Below, piece after piece: positions 23,086 to 34,871 of a stretch of DNA of 64,000 nucleotides; positions within the stretch are counted from its first letter, which is position 1; the number at the start of each line of letters is the position of its first letter. This DNA is from Aplectana chamaeleonis (Eukaryota > Nematoda > Chromadorea > Rhabditida > Cosmocercidae): the NCBI GenBank assembly GCA_029168955.1, contig JAPDOI010000383.1, forward strand, positions 496,001 to 560,000, in the 5' to 3' direction. The position numbers and the translations under genes were made by a program. The notes beneath the pieces are model-generated. The model made no database searches, was not told the DNA's origin, and worked only from the letters and a program-made list of their open reading frames with translations.

Positions 23086-23356
23086 GACATTGCTCACCCG
23101 CGTGCGTACGCGTCGCGGTCCGGTGAGTGTCGCGCTCACGGCGAACGCTGAAAACACACCACCGTTTAGTAAAGTTCAGCGCTTCTCATGAGTAAATAGC
23201 TATCGAATATGACTAGAAGTAAGCGCAGGAAAGCTAATACTGCTTCGGGACATGCCAATTTATCTGATTTCATCTAAAAGCGGAGTTGTCGCGTCTCCGC
23301 TCATTCGCGCGCGACGCTCACCGACCGCAGCGCTGCACGCACGAGTGATCAATGTC
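23086..23356. mobile_element. GC-rich inverted-repeat element
   Basis: Left GACATTGCTCACCCGCGTGC and right GACATTGATCACTCGTGCGT (complement) begin imperfect inverted arms of about 60 bp that both contain GGTGAGTGTCGCGC-like sequence. It is probably a diverged MITE. Confidence 0.5.
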
Positions 23357-25008
23357 CGCCTCCCAACTTAAATCCACCTCTGATCGTTTTTTTCTTCGCG
23401 TTTGCATTAGAAGTGCCTTATCATTTTTTTTCAGATCTTACGAGGGCGAAGTTTCCGAAATGGAGCGGAGCGACAGTGATTCGACGAAAAATCAGTGAGC
23501 TATTTTTTCCTTATGTTTTTTTCGTTTTACGTTTCATAAGAGATATCCCAGTTCTATGGTTTGTCTGTGATTGCAGACTGAACCATTGCGTAGCACTGTC
23601 ATCCTGCTTGGTTCTGAGAATTGACCTTAATCGGTAGCCAGCTGTGTAGTCGTGTGCTTCGAAAGTAGCAACCTTGTGGAATCGATTTTTCACATATAGA
23701 TCGCGAGCCAGATGCGTGGGAAAACGTACATATGTTGCAGCAGCGAGCGGGCTTTTTTTATTGGAGGATACGCCGGCTTCCGCTAATCGCAGCCATTCGC
23801 TTTTCCCGCCCCCTTTTCGCTGTTTGTACCTACCACGATTACCTTCTACGTCACAGTTGCTGACGGCAATCAACTGTATTCAGGCTAATGAGCATCGATC
23901 ACATGAAACAGTTACAGTCGGATTATTGACTAACTATGGTTGTACGATCGTAATGTGGCAGTGGGCTGATCAGGAATTCAAGGATGGAATTATAGTTCGC
24001 CGCAGAGACGGACCACGCGGAGGGCTTTGCAGTGAGCTAGACGAGCACAACTGAACAGCTTGTCAACGGGGGGGGGGGTCATAGGGACATCCGGTCATTA
24101 CCAAAAATTGTAAGGGGGATTGAAGGTTTTTGTGGTTAAAAAAATCGCCAGTAAACAAAAAGGTTATAGACGATTTTGGCTAATAAGTTGTGTAGTACTA
24201 TTAAAGTATATCTACTTTTCGGTGTGTTTCACTTTTTCGAGACAGCAAGGAAATAATGGAGTTTCGAAAATTTCACGAGTGAAGTATAATTTTTTTTCAA
24301 AAAATCACATTCCAGGAAAAATGACATATCTACGCACTACCGGGGGAGGGTTGTGATGTGCCGTAGGTGTTTTTAAAGCCCTTCGTGAGGGGTCGCAACT
24401 TTAACGAGACCGTTTTCCATGGGCTGCTGGAGCGTAGTCAGAATCTGTGATTCTATTTCATTGAGCTTCTTGACCGCTAGGTCCGTGCTAATGTAGCCCC
24501 GTTTATATGTTGATTTTTCAGGCCAAATGAAGACGCGAACCTTTGAAATCCGCCAGAAGGTAGATTTGAAGGAGATCTGTCGCAAGCCCAGCCATTTGCT
24601 CAGTCGATGGTCGAATTTTCTGATTTGGTGCGAGGACATCATCATTTCCAGCAGCGGTAGGTGCAGTGTTTCTCCATTATGAGGTTCAGTTTTTTTTTGT
24701 AATGGAGGCTACAACGCGTGGCTGCAAGTCCGCAATGGAAGCCTCAAGCCTGTGTTGAGAACGATCTTTCCAGGAATCCTGATGCTCAGAGATACGCGTG
24801 TCCGCCCACTCCACGTCCTGCGTCAGAGCAGGTACCCTAGATGGGTGTACAGGGACAGCCCTACGGCGGAATGTCCAGAATGCTACCTCGCGATTCAAAT
24901 AAGTGAGTTTCCAATACTTACTTGCCGTAGACAAAGCAAAAAAATTAAATTGTGTATATCAGGAATATCGTCTAAAAATTCAGCTCACTTGACGCTTTTT
25001 TAGTCGCC
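23357..25008. other. Unassigned; two minus-strand open frames
   Basis: Minus-strand open frames at 24686-24934 and 24373-24645 (82 and 90 residues) follow one another and might be pieces of one decayed gene. The first contains the phrase ASIADLQPRVVAS, the second LKKLNEIESQILTTLQQ-like helical sequence. I recognise no family. A G-run lies near 24069. The rest of the interval shows nothing supportable. Confidence 0.3.
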
Positions 25009-25011
25009 TTA

Positions 25012-25479
25012 AGCCTAGTTTTGACTGCATCGCTGCTGTTTTTCATCGCAGCGATTTCACACCCGCTGCTGCAGCGATTTAGCAGCGGCAGCGATTCTGT
25101 TCATAGTGCATAGCCTCACGGATGATGGAAGAAATTCAAGCAATCAGGGAAATTAATGGCTGGTTGTCATCAATAACACATTTCGACTTGTAAACACTGA
25201 ACTTGTCATGTGAAAGGGTCAACGTTCACTAGGCGAAGCGTGTAATTCGCTGGCAATCGCTGCCATTTTGGCCGCGATGGAGCGATGGTCAGCGACTATT
25301 GAGAATCGCTCTTCAAGCAGCGATGCAGTAAAACATAGGATTTCGTCGCCGCGACCCAGCGATGTAGGACGTTTGCCACGAAGCGATCACAATTGGAGCG
25401 GCTTTTCATTACGCGCGATGAAAAAGGAACAGTTGTCCCTCGCATAGCCGCAGCGACCACCTGCAGTCAAAACTAGGCT
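25012..25479. mobile_element. TTA-flanked MITE, second Harbinger-like family
   Basis: Inverted termini AGCCTAGTTTTGACTGCA and TGCAGTCAAAACTAGGCT bound 468 bp, with TTA at 25009-25011 and 25480-25482. The interior repeats CAGCGATT and GCGATGGAGCGATGG motifs. The terminus resembles that of the element at 17562. No protein is encoded. Confidence 0.8.
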
Positions 25480-25482
25480 TTA

Positions 25483-26475
25483 CGGGTGCTGATCCAGCCT
25501 TTTTACGAAGCAACACTACACCTTCATAGAGCCAACCTACGACCCCCTTGAAGATTTTAGTTTTTATAATTCTGAAGAAAACGTTTTGGATTCCTTATTA
25601 AATATTCTATAATCCGACACCTAGTGCTCCCTCATTGCCTTTCTCACGTTGTTCAATACCGTTGTCTCCAGCCGCATCAATAACAGGCTGAAAGGGACAA
25701 AACAAGATTTTTTTTATCAAAAAACATGCTTTAGATCTGCAACTGCATTTGGACGTCTTACCCGTGCCTAAGTTCCTAGAAATTTCTGTGTTAGAAGGTC
25801 TCCTTTTCTGTTTTCAATCTTTACTAAGCTCCCAAACCAGATTCATGATAGAAGCGATGGTATCTAACTTTCACCCTAGCCACTATGAAGTCTCCAGCGG
25901 CACCGCCATGGCGGTGCGGGCAAAAGTCGGGCCTCAGCTGGGACTTGTGAAGAAATTCCTGGCTTCCATTTGAGTATGCGGTGGTGCAGGATAGTCCCTG
26001 AATTATTTATGTTGAGGTGGACTCAAATCGAGAGGCAATTATTGATTGAAACGGTAAAACCGCCACGGCGATTTGGGCGGCGCCGCTATGGCGGTGCTGA
26101 TGGACTATGAAAGTTCTTACCGCGCGGAGAGAACTTTCATAGTCCACCGCCGTTTCCGCGCGTCACGCGCGTGCCGCGCTTGCGGTGAGGACTATGAAAG
26201 ATGCCTTAGCGTCGCGGCACCGCTTTGCAGCGCGGTTTCCCGCAGCAGCATGTTGTCCATGTCAATAACATGCCTGAATATGCACCGTAGTTGCAGGAAA
26301 GTGCGATACATCGGAACAGCGCGTTGCGGCCGCCTGCACAGTATGAGTGATTTCTAGACAAAATCCACCTCAAAACCGCTTTCCGTGTAGATAAGATCGC
26401 TTTGAGAGTTTGGCGTGGGGTGTGGAACTCCACAGAGGGGTCTGATCTGTAGAGGAGGGTCCTAGCTCCACCGGG
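25483..26475. other. No gene recognised; perfect hairpin inside
   Basis: At 26101-26144 the arms GGACTATGAAAGTTCTT and its complement (with AGAACTTTCATAGTCC) form a near-perfect stem around ACCGCGCGG. A related phrase GGACTATGAAAGATGCC recurs at 26188 and, as GAACTATGAAAGATCCC, near 38680. No coding region is supportable. Confidence 0.4.
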
Positions 26476-26952
26476 CAGAGTAAAGCGGGATTGCCAAGTT
26501 TCGCAACGGGAGGTGGGGGAAGGGGTCGCGAAAACTTTGGCCCGAAAATGAAGGTTAAGAGGGATCGCGAAATTTTTGGTCCAAGAACGAAAAATTGGTG
26601 AAGATATGCCAGAAATTCTCAATATTTTCGCTCACCAAAGGGATGTATTGTACCAATGCTCAGGTTTTAGACGCCGGGTTTTAGAAGAGTCCGACTACTG
26701 GACGAAATTTCGGCGTCTGACATTTTTAGTAGTCAAATATATTGATAGATCTTATATAATATAATATAGTCAAATATATTGGTTATTTTGGTTTTCCGGA
26801 AGAGATCCAAATATCCAAAAAACGTATAATCCAATTTCATGAATAAATCGTGCCTCGGGCGGGGGAGGGGGGATCGCAAAAATTTTGGAAAAAAATGATG
26901 GCGGAAGGTCGCTCCGATTCCGAAAAATTACGCAACGGCTCGCTTGATTCTG
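26476..26952. mobile_element. hAT-type MITE, AAAGCGG family, copy 1
   Basis: Starts CAGAGTAAAGCGGGATTG and ends GCTCGCTTGATTCTG, diverged inverted termini. The flanking 8-mers CCACCGGG and CCGCCGAG match at six of eight positions. The interior is clearly homologous to 34538-34871, for example AATTTTCGCTCACCAAAGGG against ATTTTTGGTCACCAAAGGG. Confidence 0.7.
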
Positions 26953-27590
26953 CCGCCGAGAGACCTAGCGGACCAGTCCGAATGGGGGTATGTACTGGTT
27001 AGGACTTCAAGTACCCCGTCAAAAAATTTTCGTCCGTGATCTAATTCAATGGTAATGTCTTGTTTTTTTTTTCAAACAAATTGTTCCTCTTTTTTGAATT
27101 TTACAAAATAAGTATACCAGGTCACGCTCCTGGGGGGGGTCTGAGAAAATCGCCATATTTTTGACCAAATCACAGCCCTTGGAGGGGGTTTGAGTACAAT
27201 TGGCCTTCTCCAAACCTTGTGCAGAACCCTGGTGGCTTCGTTACTTGGAATTTTTCATCACCACAACTTGCTGGGAAGAAATGTACTCAGAGAGGACGTG
27301 ATATTTTTTTGATTTTTCGAAAAGTTCTGTCATCAAGGGGGGCATACAGTCAATTTCGTAACGAGATTCTCATTGTCCCTTCGCGTGCTTGTGGTGAGCG
27401 AGGAAAGAGACAGTGTGAGAATGTGTGGGAGGGGGAGAATGCCACACAGAATACGCGCACACACACACGCGCGTTGGACTCGAGTATACTTCACTACGAA
27501 ATGATGGGTCTAAGTGAATGCTCTGTTTGACCCTGATAGCTACCCTGAAGCACATGCTAGTTTGCCGTTTTCTCGTTTTATCGACACATA
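26953..27590. other. Upstream flank of the exon array; 5' end of the gene not found
   Basis: No initiating exon for the downstream gene can be defended here. A short run of ACACACACACGCGCG lies near 27460. The last bases (27577-27614) match the intron ends seen before the other repeat exons, so E1 is part of the same duplicated series. Confidence 0.4.
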
Positions 27591-27614
27591 TCTATTACAT
27601 TCGTCCGCTTGCAG

Positions 27615-27722
27615 TGCTCCTCCGATGCCGTTTGACAGTCTTCATATGCGTGCTGGTCAACATGCATTTTTGGAGCAGCGTAATGAAGGATACGGCTACG
27701 CTCCCGAAATTCAGCAGCCAGG
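27615..27722 (+). CDS. Repeat exon E1 of TAF12-like gene
   Basis: A 108-bp exon between GCTTGCAG and GTAGGTAT; it encodes APPMPFDSL and a longer glutamine/tyrosine-rich variant of the repeat ending APEIQQPG. It starts with the last base of a codon and ends with the first two of the next, as do all exons in the series. It is the most diverged and longest copy. Confidence 0.65.
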
Positions 27723-28117
27723 GTAGGTATTCTAAGTTGTGACGGCGTACGGCGTCGTTTATACTTCGACCACCAGAATTCGTAGCTTAGTGCAATCCCA
27801 TCATATTGATCTTGATCGTAGGGTGTTCCACTATCGATATTGCTGGATTGCACTTCGCCGCTCCACTCGGCGGCGGAACGATACACGTGTCTAAGAATGT
27901 TGTCATACTTTATACGATGCGATACAGCGAGAAGTTGTGTTGCTAACGGTCTTAATTCATCTGCAAATATCGATAATTTTTCTCCTTGCAGTGCTTCTTT
28001 ATAGCCCCGTATGCTCCCTTCGATGCGAGGCAGCTACAACGCTCATGAGCCATATTGATTTTTGGCTGGGTGAGCATCGTGGGGAATATAATAGTGATAG
28101 ATTTTGTCCGTTTTCAG

Positions 28118-28207
28118 TGCTGAAATGCATCCTATGGTTCACAATCCAGCATTGCACCCGCTCCAGCACGAAAGATTCGTCCGTGCTCCACAATTTCAAT
28201 CAGCTGG
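28118..28207 (+). CDS. Repeat exon E2 of TAF12-like gene
   Basis: A 90-bp exon between TTTTCAG and GTACGTAT; it encodes AEMHPMVHNPALHPLQHE and ends QFQSAG. Open throughout in the shared phase. Confidence 0.7.
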
Positions 28208-28920
28208 GTACGTATCTTACGTTGCAGTCGGATTAGCAGGCTATCGTACCTCTAGTGAGGACCACATTAATGAGCCGTATTGATTTTTAGCGGCGTCGCG
28301 CCGGTGTAAGTATAATAGCGACTACTCTAAAGACGTACGACAGCCACTCATAGCATATTAATGTACCTCACAATGATAACGACGAGGGCTCGACGTTTTC
28401 ACTTTTTAAGCAGATTATGACGCGTTTCGAGGAAATTTTTGGGACTAGTTTATCCGATTCTAGAAACGGCTCTCAATCCTTGGAAGGCTCGGATAACCTT
28501 GGCTGAATCGAGTGCGTCTAGCGACGATGGCGCTTTCAGCAACTATCGTCCATGCCATTCAAGTAACAAGCCGCGACGCTATGATTGGGCGCGAAGTCAA
28601 TCGATCGACAGTCATTGTATCCCCGCTTCTTCGCTTGCCAGTATAAATGCGATGCCGCCTTTCTATAGCTCACAGCGGGAAGTATGAACAAAAGTTGTAC
28701 CTTTGGGGTGTATCTATCGTCAGTCTCTGGATGGGGGGGGGGGATCCGCGATGCTACTATGATTGCTTCATCATGAAAGCCGAGCTCTTATTTTTGAGAA
28801 AACACAATGGTAAGAGTGGAGAAACGACCGCTATGCACCCCAGATAGCGTCATAATAGCTACATGGCAGCTTTCTTGAGATAAGATACAAACCATACATA
28901 TTACTCTCCTCCACTTGCAG

Positions 28921-29007
28921 TCCTCCCCCAATGTATATGGGTCATGATCCGGCAATGCAGCTGTTGCACGAAAGAATCGTCAATGCTCCAGAATTTCGGC
29001 CAGATTG
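28921..29007 (+). CDS. Repeat exon E3 of TAF12-like gene
   Basis: An 87-bp exon between CCACTTGCAG and GTATGTAT; it encodes PPPMYMGHDPAMQLLHER and ends PEFRPDW. This copy is close to the consensus. Confidence 0.8.
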
Positions 29008-29636
29008 GTATGTATCCTACTTTGCAACAGTATCAGCAGGCTGTCATACTTTTAGAGACGCGAGGCAGTGACCACACTCATGGGCCGTATTGATCTTTTC
29101 CTGCGTCGCGCCGTTGTAAATATAACTGCGACTACTCTACTGGTGAATAGTGATGACTAATCGCATAGACATTAGTGTACTTTACAATGATCACAACAAG
29201 TATTTTGTAATTTAGGTCCGTAAGGGGACTATGACGAGTTTTGAGGGAATTTCAGGGGCTAGTCTATGTGATTCTAGTACCGGCTAGCAGTCTTTTAAAA
29301 GGCTTGGATGATCTCGGTTGGATCAAATGTGTCCAGCGATGATGGCGTTTCCAGCAACTATCGTGCGTGCCTTTCAAATAAGAAGCCAAGACGCTAGATT
29401 CCGCGCGAAGTCGATAAAATGATAGTCATTATATTTCCGCTTCTCCGCGTGCCACGTTTCCCGCACAGCAGCGTCCCGGCTTCCCTCCAGAATGACACGG
29501 ACAATACATACATGCAAGAAATGGAAAAAATCTCTGGTTGTGTCTAAATGCGACGCCACCTTTCTATAGCTTGTAGCGGGAAGTATGAGGGACAATGTTC
29601 CTTCCAGGTATATCTGATATTCTTTTCCATTTGCAG

Positions 29637-29726
29637 TCCTCCTCCAATGTTTATGGGTCGTGATCCAGCAATGCAGCCGCTTCAGCATGAAAGAGTCGGC
29701 AATGTTCCAGAATTTCGTCAAGATTG
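29637..29726 (+). CDS. Repeat exon E4 of TAF12-like gene
   Basis: A 90-bp exon between ATTTGCAG and GTACGTAT; it encodes PPPMFMGRDPAMQPLQHE and ends PEFRQDW. It is almost identical to E5, which points to a recent duplication. Confidence 0.8.
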
Positions 29727-30005
29727 GTACGTATCCCGCGTTGCAGCAGCATCAGCAGGCTGTTATACTTCTAGTGACGCGACGCAGCGACCACACTCTC
29801 TTGCTGGCTAATGAGCCGTATCGATCTTTTCCTGCGTCGCGTCGTTGTAAGTGTAACAGCGATTACTATAAAAATGTATGACAACCACTCATAGCATAGC
29901 AATGTACTTCACAAAGATAGCGACGAGGGGTCGACGTTTCAAGTTTTCGAGGAGTTTATGACGCGTTTCGAGGCGATTCTCGGGACTAGTCTAGATGATT
30001 CTGGT

Positions 30006-30338
30006 CAGATTTGAGCAGGGTTGTGACCCGGCGCTATGGGGGTTTGTGAAATTTTTTGAAACTTCCCGAAAACAAAAATGAAAATTGGAAGGGGGCTCGT
30101 GAAATTCTTGAAGAAAATTGGGAATTTTCTCCAAACCATTTGTGAAATGAGGAGGAATAGGAAAAAAGTCTTTTATACATACAAGTTTGAAATTTTTAAA
30201 AATTTATCACTCCAAAAAAGCTGAAGCATTTTCCATCTTGAGAGGGGGGCGTAAAAAATTTCGAAGCCTTTTCAAGATTTCGGTCAACACGGGGTCGTAA
30301 CTCCGCCAAAAATTGGCGCGACTGCCTGCTCAACTCTG
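30006..30338. mobile_element. hAT-type MITE, CAGGGTTGAGCAGG family, intronic copy
   Basis: Starts CAGATTTGAGCAGGGTTGTG and ends GCCTGCTCAACTCTG, with 8-mers ATTCTGGT (29998-30005) and ATTCTAGT (30339-30346) that differ at one base. It belongs to the same family as 20285-20756. It lies in the intron between E4 and E5. Confidence 0.8.
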
Positions 30339-30680
30339 ATTCTAGTACCGACTGCCAAGCCCTGGAAGACTTGGATTGCCTTAGTTTGATCGACTGTATC
30401 CAGCGATTATGGCTTTACTAGCAACAATCGTTCGTGCCATTCAAATAAGAAGCCGCGACGCTATGACAGGGCGCAAAATCAATTGATCGAAAGTCGCTAT
30501 ATTCCCCACTTCTCCGCTTGCCACGTTTCCCGCGCAATAGCGTCCCGGCTCCCCACTTGGATGACACGGACAATACACTTCATGTGCACAGCCAGAAATA
30601 AGAAAGTCTTCAGTTCACAGCAGGAAATGTAAGGAGTCATGTTCCTTCCAGATGTATCTATTATTCTTTTCCACTTGCAG

Positions 30681-30770
30681 TCCTCCTCCAATGTTTATGG
30701 GTCGTGATCCAGCAATGCAGCCGCTCCAGCATGAAAGAGTCGGCAATGTTCCAGAATTTCGTCAAGATTG
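30681..30770 (+). CDS. Repeat exon E5 of TAF12-like gene
   Basis: A 90-bp exon between CACTTGCAG and GTACGTTA; it encodes the same residues as E4. The intron before it contains the hAT-type insertion at 30006-30338. Confidence 0.8.
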
Positions 30771-31306
30771 GTACGTTACCTGCGTTGGAACAGTATCAGC
30801 AGGCTGTCATACTTTTACCGATGTGAGGCAGTGACCACTTTTATGAGCCGTATTGATTTCTTTCCTGCATCGCGCCGTTGTAAGTATTACAGCGACTACT
30901 ATAAAAATGTATGACAACCACTCATAGCACATTAGTGCAAAAGACAACGTTACTGGGGTCGTATGGCCCCTAGTAGAAGGCTCACTCCGTTAGAATTGTC
31001 AAAATAGCGTCAAAGCTACTAAATTTGAACAATGCATGCCGAAAAATTCCGTCAACCCCGCCCCCAAAAACAAATTCGTCCAGACTGATCGCTCGAATAC
31101 GGTCTTTGGCTGGATTTCGGTGCTTCTAACGAGGTGAGCGTTCTAGTACAAGCAGTGGGAGTCTATTGTCTTAGCTACATCAACTGTTTTATTGCTAATA
31201 TTCGCTGCTTCAACCGCGCGCGGTAAAACTCGTCCACTTTCACCCGATAACAAAAACAACCTTTATTCCTCTATTTACATACAATTTTCGTTGGTTCTTT
31301 CGTTAG

Positions 31307-32273
31307 CAGGATTGAGCAGCGTTGTGACTGGTCACAACGGAGGGTCGTAAAATTTTTGGTAATTTGGAAAAAAAATGAAAATTTGGGGGGGGTCGTGTTG
31401 ACCAGAATTTTGGAGAAAATTGAAAACTTTGTACGATCACCCCCTATACAAGTAGACGTCAAATTTGTGTTCAGTACCCCAGGTAACACCGGAGTAGAAA
31501 TTTTGACTGAAATCTGATACTTAGTCCAAATTACCGTAAGCCCACCGTAGTCTACTGCAAGATGTCAGAAATAAATAAACGCACCTCTCAATCAGATTCG
31601 TGGTCGGCACTCCAAATAACCCCAAAAAAATATTTTTAGCCATATCTTTCGTAACTTTTCGGAAATAAGAAAAATGTCCTGTTATAGCCCTCAAATTGAC
31701 CTCGTTAATGGGAAGTTTTGAACGAGTAAAAACTGAAAAATAAAATCAAGAAAGAGCTTCGAAAAGCCACAAATACTGAATAAATTTTTAATAAATTGGG
31801 AGCCGACAACTACCAAATAAGTCTAGAAAATGTTAAATAATATTTAAGAAATCTTTGAAGAAAACTCTTTTTCTCAGAAAGTTTTGCGAGCTCCCCCCCG
31901 GGCATTTTTTTTTTGAATTTCGAACATTTTACGACCCCTCGTTGGGCCGAGTCGCCACCAGGGACGAGTGGAATAAAAATATGAATTTCCGGAAATCGAT
32001 TTTCGGGTTTCGGAACAGAAATGTTTTCCTCGGGTTTCGGAAATCGGGCGCGAAATGCCTTAAAATGAGGGGAAATGCGGTTTTTGGAACGCGGGATGAT
32101 TCAGAAATCATGTTATGTTTTTCTTCCGTCCCAGATAAACCGATATTCTTGCATTGCGCTGCGTTTTCTGCAGTTTTCGGAATGCGGAACACGGAATGCC
32201 AAAATTGCGCGAAATCGGGGGTTTCGGAACGCGGAACTAGGCTCATCCCTGGTCGCAACCCTAATCTACTCTG
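31307..32273. mobile_element. hAT-type element, probable, carrying a nested hAT-type MITE
   Basis: The left end CAGGATTGAGCAGCGTTGTG and the complement of the right end, CAGAGTAGATTAGGGTTGCG, align and both continue into GGGTCGTAAAAT. No matching 8-bp duplication was found, so one end may be altered. The element at 31959-32251 lies near its right end. Confidence 0.5.
31959..32251. mobile_element. hAT-type MITE, CAGGGATGAGCGGA family, copy 1
   Basis: Starts CAGGGACGAGTGGAATAAAA and ends TAGGCTCATCCCTG, flanked by GTCGCCAC and GTCGCAAC (one mismatch in eight). The interior repeats TTTCGGAA phrases and matches 41633-41888 throughout. Confidence 0.85.
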
Positions 32274-32513
32274 CGTCCGTGCCATTCAAATAAGAAGCCA
32301 CGACGCTATGACGGCGCGAAATCAACCGATCGATAGTCATATCCCCGCTTCCCACGCTTTCTATGCAGCGGCGTGCCGTCTTCACACTTGAATGACACGG
32401 ACAGTACACCACATGTACACAGCCAGAAATAGAAGAAAATCGTCAGTTAACAGCGGGAAATATGAAGAGTTTTGTTCCTTCGAGATGTATCGATTATTCT
32501 TCTCCTTTCGCAG

Positions 32514-32600
32514 CCCTCCAATGCATATGGGCCGTGATCCAGCAATGCAGCTGCTTCAGCACGAAAGAGTCGTCAATGCTCCAGAATTTCGACAAGATTG
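32514..32600 (+). CDS. Repeat exon E6 of TAF12-like gene
   Basis: An 87-bp exon between CTTTCGCAG and GTACGTAT; it encodes PPMHMGRDPAMQLLQHER and ends PEFRQDW. The preceding intron holds nested hAT-type insertions. Confidence 0.8.
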
Positions 32601-33330
32601 GTACGTATCCTACGTTGCAACAGTATGAGCAGGCTGTCATACTTTTAGTGACGCGATTCAGCGACCGCAATTATCAGTCGTATTGATCTTTGCCTACATC
32701 GCACCGCTGTAATTATAACAGCGACTAGTTCAATATTGAATGGCATTGACTAATCGAATAGATTATCGTTTGCTCCACAAGGACAACGACTAGAATTTTG
32801 TGCTTAAAATTCGTAAGGGAATTATGACGCGTTTTTAGGCGATGCCTAGTCTATGCGATCCTAGTAGTGGCTCTCAGACCTTGGGAGCAGTGTCAAGCGG
32901 GGCGTGACCAAAAAATATCGAGAATTTCTGGGATATCTTCTCCGATTTGTCATTTTTGGTCAGGGATTTTGGCTCTCAATCCTTGGAAGACTTGGATAAC
33001 CTTGACTGAATCGAGTGCGTCCAGCGACGATGGCGCTTTCAGCAACTATCGTTCATGCCATCCAATTAAGAAGCCGCGACGCTATGACTGGGCGCGAAAT
33101 TAATCGATCGATAGTCATTATATCCCCGCTTCTCCGCTTGCCACGCTTTCTGTGCAACTGGGTCTCGGCTTCCACTTGCATGACACGGACAGTACACTAC
33201 ATGTGCGCAGCCGGAAATTAAGAAAATCTATACTTGCGTCTTAATGCGATGCCGCCTTTCTATAGTCAGAGCGTGAAATATGACGAGTGCGGTCCTCCGT
33301 GATGTATCGATTAATTTTCTCCACTTGCAG

Positions 33331-33417
33331 TCCTCCTCCAGTGTATATGGGTCATGATCCGGCAATGCAGATGCAGCACGAAAGAGCCGGCAATGTTCCA
33401 CAGTTTCGTCAAGATTG
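33331..33417 (+). CDS. Repeat exon E7 of TAF12-like gene
   Basis: An 87-bp exon between CACTTGCAG and GTACGTAT; it encodes PPPVYMGHDPAMQMQHER and ends PQFRQDW. A Mutator-like insertion follows 66 bp into the next intron. Confidence 0.8.
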
Positions 33418-33483
33418 GTACGTATCCTACGTTGCAACAGTATCACCAGGTTGTCGTACTTTTAGTAACTCGAGGCACCGACC

Positions 33484-33696
33484 ACAAACCAGTAACGGCC
33501 AAAATCTGCAGGTCTGCCATCGCCCTACTGTACCCCTGTTCTCTTCGAGACCGACGTGGACTATGAATCCATGGTAGCGTGAGCTTGATATGAAGCCATG
33601 GTCGCAGGTGTGCCACAATTCCATGCTGGTCTCGCCAGAAGCAGGGATACTGTAGATCGGGGGCAGGTCCACAGATTTTGACCGTTACGGGCTTGT
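33484..33696. mobile_element. Mutator-like MITE in a duplicated unit
   Basis: Inverted termini ACAAACCAGTAACGGCCAAA and the complement of ACAAGCCCGTAACGGTCAAA bound 213 bp. The flanks GCACCGACC (33475-33483) and GCAGCGACC (33697-33705) are a 9-bp duplication with one mismatch, the length typical of Mutator-like elements. Paralogous units show the uninterrupted site GAGGCAGCGACCACACTCA, confirming the boundaries. Confidence 0.85.
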
Positions 33697-34045
33697 GCAG
33701 CGACCACACTCATGAGCCGTATTGTGCGCCGCTGTAAGTATAGCAGCGACTAGAGTAACGGTGTTTGGCACTTACGAACCGCACAGTAAGACACCTCATT
33801 TGGATGAGGACGAAGGTTTGGCATCTCCAATCTGTTAGGGAATTATCAGAACTAGCCATTTCTCACGTCAATGTTATCATCGTTCCTAATGAAACTGATA
33901 CCAGTTTGCCAACTCTTGCAAGCTTGGCTGACCATAATCGGGTATCGAATCCAAGTGTGGTTTTCCTTTAACTGCACTACACGTGCGCAGCCCAAAATAT
34001 AACGTCGGCATGGATCCTAGTGATACTTCGCGTTCCCCATAGAAA

Positions 34046-34107
34046 GTTGGCGCAAACTCAGTGCACCTAAGTTATCTTATGGCATACGGCACCGAGTTTG
34101 CGCCAAC
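34046..34107. repeat. Short conserved hairpin, copy 2
   Basis: Arms GTTGGCGCAAACTCAGTGCA and the complement of GTTGGCGCAAACTCGGTGCC enclose a short loop. It is followed by AATAAGGAACGGAAAGTA as in the other two copies (800, 41267). Confidence 0.65.
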
Positions 34108-34249
34108 CTTCAATAAGGAACGGAAAGTACCACAAGGATTCATGCCGGCTGTGACTAAATTGTTAACTGTGAGGGGCGGTCTATTCTCAACCGCAAAAAC
34201 ATGAGTTTTTTCTCTTCTACAAATATCGATTATTTTTATCCGCTTGCAG

Positions 34250-34339
34250 TCCTCCAATGCATAATATGGCACGTAATCCAGCGGTGCAGTTGCTCCAGCA
34301 CGGGAGAGTCGGTGGTGTTCCGGAATTTCGACCAGCTGT
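34250..34339 (+). CDS. Repeat exon E8 of TAF12-like gene
   Basis: A 90-bp exon between CGCTTGCAG and GTACGTAT; it encodes PPMHNMARNPAVQLLQHG and ends PEFRPAV. It starts a more diverged 3' group (E8-E10) in which the terminal Trp/Asp is replaced. Confidence 0.75.
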
Positions 34340-34537
34340 GTACGTATTCTGTGTTTTCTCAGTGTTTACAGGTTGTCAGGTTGTCCAGTTATGCGAGACA
34401 GCGGCAGAGCTTACACGTCGCATTGATTATCGCCTACGTCGCGTTGCATGAAGTATAGCAACGTGTAGTTTATATAAGACCAGGATCATACTTCTTACGG
34501 AAAGCTACCGCCATCATACATTTGAGGCATATAAACT

Positions 34538-34871
34538 CAGTGTAAAGCGGGGCTGCACAATTTCGCAACGGGGAGCGAGGAAGGATCGCAAAAATTTCGG
34601 TTCAGAAATCAAAATTAGGTGAAGATATCCCTGAAATTCTCTATATTTTTGGTCACCAAAGGGAAGGATCTTAGCATTGCTCAGGTTTTAGCCGCTTGAG
34701 CCCAACTACTGAACGAATTTCCGGCGTCTGAGAGTTTTAGTAATCAAATATAAACTGCCCAGATATCGCGTCTCGGGGGATGGTGAAAATTTTAGATTTT
34801 GGAAAAAAATTTATGGTGGGGGGGGGGTCGCTCCGATTTCGAAAAATTAGGCAACGCCTTGCTTGACCCTG
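34538..34871. mobile_element. hAT-type MITE, AAAGCGG family, copy 2
   Basis: Starts CAGTGTAAAGCGGGGCTG and ends GCCTTGCTTGACCCTG, with flanking 8-mers TATAAACT and TATAAAGC (six of eight identical). Homologous to 26476-26952. A shorter relic starting CAGTGTCAAGCGGGGCG lies at 32888. Confidence 0.7.

Noticed and set aside
25749..25973. Candidate first exon of the TAF12-like gene
   Set aside because: No donor in a suitable phase and no similarity to the array; linking it would be guesswork.
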